From Ligustrum vulgare (taxonomy: Eukaryota; Streptophyta; Magnoliopsida; Lamiales; Oleaceae): 64,000 nt of DNA. Positions 58,951 through 64,000 of this stretch are shown one piece after another; position 1 is the stretch's first letter; each line of letters opens with the position of its first letter. The notes beneath the pieces were generated by a model, which saw nothing but the letters and a program-made list of their open reading frames with translations, was not told where the DNA came from and searched no databases. The DNA lies in contig OY743169.1 in NCBI GenBank assembly GCA_963555705.1, positions 10,354,014 through 10,418,013 on the forward strand, read 5' to 3'. The translations under genes and the position numbers were made by a program.

Positions 58951-59786
58951 TTTACCAAAAAATGCACAGAACACAAATTCAAGAATGTAAAAGACCAAAT
59001 GACACACAGATTACACAAAGTAACCAAGAACAATATTCCTATGGTTTTACAAATATACGCTATTCTAGAACCCCAGGATTCCGTGAGAATCAAGTTCTCA
59101 GGTCAAGGGAAGAAACTAGAATAGGAGTCTGGGACAAGGTCTAGGTAAATAAGAGATAACTATAAGCAACGGATTTCAACAATCAAAGAATATGATAATA
59201 ATCTCACACAGAAATTTAAAGAACTCAGATAATGCACGTAGTCCTAGGTTCTAAGCAATGGCTACCAAGCAATGCAGCCCCCAATCCTATTGACCACCCC
59301 ACACGATGGTCTGGGAGTGCGGAAAAATTAAATGAGTTCCAGCCAATTTACCAGAGCGGACTGTCTGTGTCCGTATATCGAGAGATGCGAGTCCCTAGAG
59401 TTATTTTTTCAAACCCTAGGGTTCTGGAAGCGTTTTAATCCCAATTTGATCTTAACACCACCAAGACAGTTCTGGCCAAATTTAACTGCTGAAACAGAAA
59501 AACACAAAACTAACAGCACACAGTTGTTAGTAATAATAAAATAAAGATCCTGAGAAGAAAAAAAAAATTCGCCGGAAAATCACGCGCCGCCGCCGGACCG
59601 CCGCCGGAAGATCACGCGCCACACACCCGGAACCGCCTCGACCTGCTGAGGAAGGAGGTGGTCTCCGTTTCACAATCCGGTCACTGGTTTGGCCGGAATT
59701 GGACAAAATCAGTTCGGTAATTTCGAACCTCCGCCTCTGTTCTTCGAAAATTCAGATTTTCTGGACCAAAAAATTCTTCACCAATC
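58951..59786 (-). other. Copia 5' leader
   Basis: Untranslated region between the primer site and gag. It has a CGCCGCCGCCGG-rich block at about 59570-59640, unusual in this AT-rich window. No frame of note. Confidence 0.6.
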
Positions 59787-59798
59787 GCTCTGATACCA
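59787..59798 (-). other. Primer binding site (initiator tRNA-Met type)
   Basis: On the minus strand TGGTATCAGAGC, two bases after the 5' LTR. This is the standard primer site of plant copia elements, complementary to the 3' end of initiator tRNA-Met. Confidence 0.95.
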
Positions 59799-59800
59799 TT

Positions 59801-60501
59801 TGTAGTCTTCAAAGGAACCTGCAAAGCAACAAATGCAATGATTAATTCAATTAAAGACAAGAAATAATTACACTAAAACAAATGAGGAAGAAACTAGGTT
59901 ATAGATTTGGATTTTTCCCCTTTTTGATTTTGGCTCAGAAAATCATTCCAACACCACAAGTGCAACACCACAGCTAGGAGATTTGTACAACCACGAAGGA
60001 AGTACTGGTAATCACAAACCGAAACCGATCACGAAGATAGGCAGCCCACAAAGGTCACGAAGAACGCTGAAGATTCACGAAGAAGGCACGAAGGAAGCAT
60101 ATAGGATTTCACACAGAAAAGCACTGAGAAGTCATGGCCAGACTCGGTCATTTTATAGGCAGAGAGTTCTTCCCTCAAATGGAGCTTAACGGAATGGAGA
60201 AGAGTGAGGAACGGGATGAGGCTTATCAAAACCGAGAATAATGAGTATAAGAGATAAAGATAAGGTTTGATCGGTTTTATCTCCTTTTTCCGACATTATC
60301 TCCAAAGTCGGGTATCGAGCACCAATCCCAATTGAGTTGACTCCCTCAAAATACCCGATCAAGTGGGCTACAAACAATTGTGGTGTGGTGTGGACTTAAC
60401 TGATCTTCAATATTGGCTTATAAAAGCCTGAAGTTAAAACGGGCCTCGATTTTTCATCATCACCAAAAAAGGGGGTTAATTTGGTAACACATTACCTAAC
60501 A
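59801..60501 (-). repeat. 5' LTR of the copia element
   Basis: 701 bp, right copy on the plus strand; differs from 49255-49950 by about a dozen substitutions and a 5-bp duplication of GTGGT type near 60385. Confidence 0.93.
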
Positions 60502-62489
60502 CAAGTGATATAGATGCTCAGATTAATTTTTACTATTATAATAATGAGATTTTATACTGTGAATGAATTACATCACTAATATGAATTTGATCTTCAGTAA
60601 ATATGTATAATTGGGAAATTATCTAAATTTTTTTGGGTCTGGAATTATGTAGGCTAATACGCTTATTGAGGATAACAATTTCCACGATAGTGTTTGCAGT
60701 TTGTAATTTATATATCAAAGAACAGCCTTTCACAGAACGGCCAGGTAAGTGGATAGAACTTGAGCCTTGAACTATTACATACTTGAGTTTGTGAGTATAT
60801 CAACTTTATGTTACAATCAGCCTGATGTGAAAAATCTGTTAATTGAATTATCTGCCCTACTCCATTCAGTGCAGGACATGCAATGTCATAGGTGTTGAAT
60901 ATATTTAGGGGTGTGGCACCAAGCCCTATAAGCTTCTTTTTTTTTCTTCCTACTTTCTAACTACTATAGTACCTTGCGGGCAGCCGGTCCATGGGGGTGA
61001 TGACCTCTACATCCGGTTCATACCGCAGTTTGTAGTGGGTCGGGCTGCTGGGGACTTGATAAATGACAACCCGACACATTTTGACATGTGTAACCGATGT
61101 CTCATTATCTAGTGTTTATACATACACTAGATACGTAAATGTAGGCTTATTATTTTCAATATTTTAAAGGATTAGTTCATGTCTGTAGCCTTCTTATGTT
61201 TGGGGTGGGCACATGTCAGATTGGATCGGGATCGGACCAAACATGACAATCTAACCGACAATATGGGTTGGATAAAATTTTAACCCCAAATTGAACTCAA
61301 ACCAACATCCCTCCAAACGGACACGATTTGGTTCAGCTTGACAGTTTGGATCTATTAGACGGGTAATTTGCCCATCGTCTTAAGGGAGCATTCATTTGGA
61401 TGCCAGCATCTAACCTGTCCTTTTGTCAAGAAACTTAGGATGATTGATGTTTGACTTATTATAAAACAGAGTCCTCCATCTTATTGCCAGCTCTTGTAAG
61501 ATTTTGTATTACTTTTGAAGAACTAATAAAATAGTATTAAGTTTTCAATTGATAAATTCTGACCTAAGACATTGCTTGTCTAATGGTTATTATGTAGAAG
61601 TCAACTCATTATGATTACTATTTGGTTTGAAAAAGAAATACAAATGCCCATCTTTCAACTAGTTTTCATTTTATTTTCGCTAGGTTTACATTAATTTTCT
61701 GTCATTTGGTTCATTGTTACAGAAGATTCAATGTATACCAGATGCTTAGCATTCTCCCCTCCCTACCTTGCGAATAGATGATGATAATATTTATTAAATG
61801 GGGATTTCTGAGCACAACCTCAATTTTACATTTCATTCTTTTAATTCTTTATTGAAATTTTGTCTCTATAGGTCTAAGCAAGATGTTCACAAAACATTTA
61901 AGTCGTCATTTTTCATATTTCCTGAGCAATTTTAGGGAGACTTTTTTTGGGTACATTTTTAAGTGACGTTGTGGATCTCTAAACTTTGTTCTAACTCACT
62001 ATAGAGTGAGAATTCGCCCTCCTAGTTCACTTTATTCAACAAGTGACTCATCTTCTTTGAAAGCTTGGAGCTTTCTATACGACCTACTACTTTTGTCTAC
62101 ACTTTACTCAAGTAAACTATAGGCTATGAGCGTTATTCTCGACTACTCGAGTAAATTATTGTCCAAAATCCTAGAGTGAGCTAGAGCAAGCGTAGCTACA
62201 CTTTCATATTCCGTGCTCCCTCCAGGGTTCTTTGGTGGCTTGAGGAGAGCTCCGGTGTGACCTTTAAGATCGTGGGTCAGAGCGAGCAGTAATGGCTTGA
62301 ATGGCTAATACATAATGAGACGGGTGTCTTTAAGTTCATATGGTCACAAAGTCAGCTGCTTAGTTATGCTATTGAATCATGGAAAAGTCAAATTGGAAAA
62401 TTATTAAGTGTGGACCATTCTTGCTGATGTAATACACATCAACGCTGTTTTAGGCTAGAGAATGAGAAAAAAGTATTCACATTGATTAA
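60502..62489. other. Intergenic or intronic sequence, one exon-like stretch
   Basis: At 60652-60724 acceptor-like TTATGTAG and donor-like CAG|GTAAGT bracket 73 nt with one open frame ending CNLYIKEQPFTERP. I cannot identify it, and another frame has a stop. The remainder is AT-rich; 61190-61390 (GGTGGGCACATGTCAGATTG and after) resembles decayed MITE sequence. Confidence 0.4.
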
Positions 62490-62740
62490 TTGACAAATGT
62501 TGAACTTCAACCTTAGGAGCTTTGGAGTCCTTGTCCTGAAAATTTATAAAAGATATAAATCTCAAAATGTGCCTTATTAAAATAGAGTTGAGAACTTGTT
62601 GTTTAACTGCGCTTGTAACGAGCCTCATTCATACTTTTGGTAAGACTCGAACTCCCACCCTGAAGCTTACAGCTGAGCTAAAGTTTTTCACTCTCACCTT
62701 TCAACCAACTGAGTTATGCTTCGAGGGCGATATTGACCAA
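62490..62740 (-). mobile_element. tRNA-derived SINE, second copy
   Basis: On the minus strand it has an A-box-like TAACTCAGTTGGTTGAAAGG and a B-box-like GGGAGTTCGAGTC. Its body (AAATCTCAAAATGTG near 62549 on the plus strand, AGTCCTTGTCCTGA near 62526) matches that of the SINE at 30563-30811 (AAATCTCGAAATATG, GGTCCTCACTTGCCCTG). No clear target duplication was found, so the limits are approximate. Confidence 0.68.
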
Positions 62741-64000
62741 TTCAAGATTTACAATGAGGTTGTCAAGATAGAAAAAACCCTGAACTTTTTTCGGGAGCGA
62801 GTACTATACTTACACGATATGTGTATATGAGGAAGAAGTTTTCTCGATTTATATAATTATTAAAGCGGTAGTAGGGGAAAAAATCAACGTGAATTAGGAG
62901 AGACATTTGATAAGATTACACGTTGCAGGTTAAATAATCGATCTAAAACATATTGAAAATAATTTTTTTGTTAAGACTTTCATCTAAGCCACAAAATTAG
63001 ACTTTCAAACTCAGCATTTGAAGCTCTCAACTGTTGTTCTTGACCAAGGATAATAATCCAACTACATAACAGCCAAGTGTCCAAAATCATTATTGTACAT
63101 CTGTACTATACAATTATTTCAGTTACGAGATATTTTAAATCTTTTATTATTATTATTTTCAAAATTGTGAGCAAAAGTCATAACCAAGCAATGATTTTCC
63201 GCACGTAACTGGATTTGTCTAAAAAGGGTGCAAAATAAAATAAACAGATTTGCAAATAATAATAATAATAATAATTCGTGTTCTAAAAATGAAACATTGA
63301 AGGCCAAAATTCTCTCATGAAAAAGAATGAAAACATGTGTAATCTTATTTGGGATTTAATTTTCATTGATTGCCTTGCGGACTTTTTACATGTCAAAGAA
63401 AAAAGCATAAAAGAAAAAATAGAATTGAACATAGTATCTTGCACTACGTATTTTCTAATTCTTGAGTTTTTAATCATGTAAAGGAAAATAAATAATTGCT
63501 AAGTTTATCATGTCCTTTATTATAGTTTAGTATTGGAACTCTTTTATCTGTGACTGTAATGCATAGTCGGTTATATCATCCAGTTATCTCCGATATCAAA
63601 TGTGTCCTTTATGTACAAATGGCTTCCGCGATCAGGTTCAACACCCAAAGTCTTCTCGCGGTGGGTTTTTTTTTTACGTTCCTCTTCGTGTGAGCTGATG
63701 ATTCAAGAAAACTGTGGAGAATTTCTTGAGACTTCCCTTTCCTCTATAACAGAATGGCCCAGTTTTTGTAAATGCAAGTTTCTACTTCTTGAGGCAGAGT
63801 TTAATGGGCAAACCATTCTGGGGAAGAGCAAAGGGTGCATATTGAATCTCACTTTGTGGGCCCACCATAGACCACCTGTAAGGATAGGAACAAACTTTCC
63901 ATTAGAAGATAACATCAATCATTCTATATTTAGGAACTGTGAAATTTTACAATATATGAAAAGACTGTTAATTTTTTAAGGTTTTTTTTTTTACCTGTAA
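62741..64000. other. AT-rich sequence, no gene recognised
   Basis: ATT/AAT microsatellites near 63142 and 63258. The plus frame 63602-63979 (125 codons) has ordinary amino-acid composition but no family I know and no partner exons, so it is not called a gene. Confidence 0.5.

Larger units (their letters stand above)
49255..60501 (-). mobile_element. Ty1/copia element (Tork-like), with a nested Athila-like insertion
   Basis: LTRs at 49255-49950 and 59801-60501 start TGTTAGG and end ACTACA in element orientation. Target duplications CAAGT (49250-49254 and 60502-60506) match perfectly. Coding order on the minus strand is gag, PR, INT, RT, RNase H (copia order). Removing the insert at 50040-54795 leaves about 6.5 kb. 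The LTRs differ by roughly a dozen substitutions and a 5-bp TGTGG-type duplication by eye (about 98% identical), so insertion is fairly recent, yet the coding region is broken in at least six places. Confidence 0.95.

Noticed and set aside
63602..63979. 125-codon open frame at the right edge
   Set aside because: Composition looks protein-like, but I recognise no family and see no flanking exons; not enough to call a gene.

Overview
The window is plant nuclear DNA, very probably from a eudicot. It is AT-rich, has GT-AG introns, and is dominated by plant-type LTR retrotransposons (Ty3/gypsy CRM-like and Athila-like, Ty1/copia Tork-like), hAT elements, tRNA-derived SINEs and Helitron-like ends. 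No bacterial or organellar gene organisation is present. I cannot name the species.

Layout. 1-4307 is the 3' part of a CRM-like chromovirus (gag zinc knuckle, PR, RT-RNase H, INT, 3' LTR). It sits inside an Athila-like LTR (4308-5367, minus), which itself sits inside the coding sequence of a long-chain fatty alcohol oxidase gene (5368-7296), leaving that gene broken. 7720-8262 is a hAT-type MITE and 8271-11640 is a tandem array with higher-order periodicity. 12789-14482 holds degenerate exon pieces of three unrelated genes (RecQ helicase, ATAD2-like AAA ATPase, SNAPc4/MYB4R) in one orientation: a probable transposon-made mosaic. 14898-19752 may be a Helitron containing a minisatellite and an Athila-like 3' end. 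21325-24524 is a hAT element whose transposase gene has lost its 3' end, replaced by an inverted copy of its own 5' region.

Two apparently intact host genes follow: a four-TM DUF1218 protein (28515-29871, plus, three exons, 184 aa) and a DECAPPING 5/LSM14-type protein (31972-41311, minus, seven exons, 532 aa) whose long introns hold MITEs and foldback repeats. 41312-44822 is low-complexity sequence. 44828-46555 is a solo Athila-like LTR with perfect target-site duplications (TSDs).

49255-60501 is a Tork-like copia element (minus, TSD CAAGT). A younger Athila-like element (50040-54795, plus, TSD ATACC) is inserted in it, and that one has lost everything from the end of PR into its 3' LTR. The rest, to 64000, is noncoding apart from a second SINE and weak exon-like stretches.

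How the parts relate. The transposon layers give a relative history: the copia insertion precedes the Athila-like insertion inside it, and the Athila-like LTR in the oxidase gene precedes the CRM element. Most coding sequence is mobile-element protein with frameshifts or stops; the DUF1218 and DCP5-like genes are the only host models that read through cleanly. All coordinates, splice sites and repeat identities were read by eye; no alignment or database search was run.
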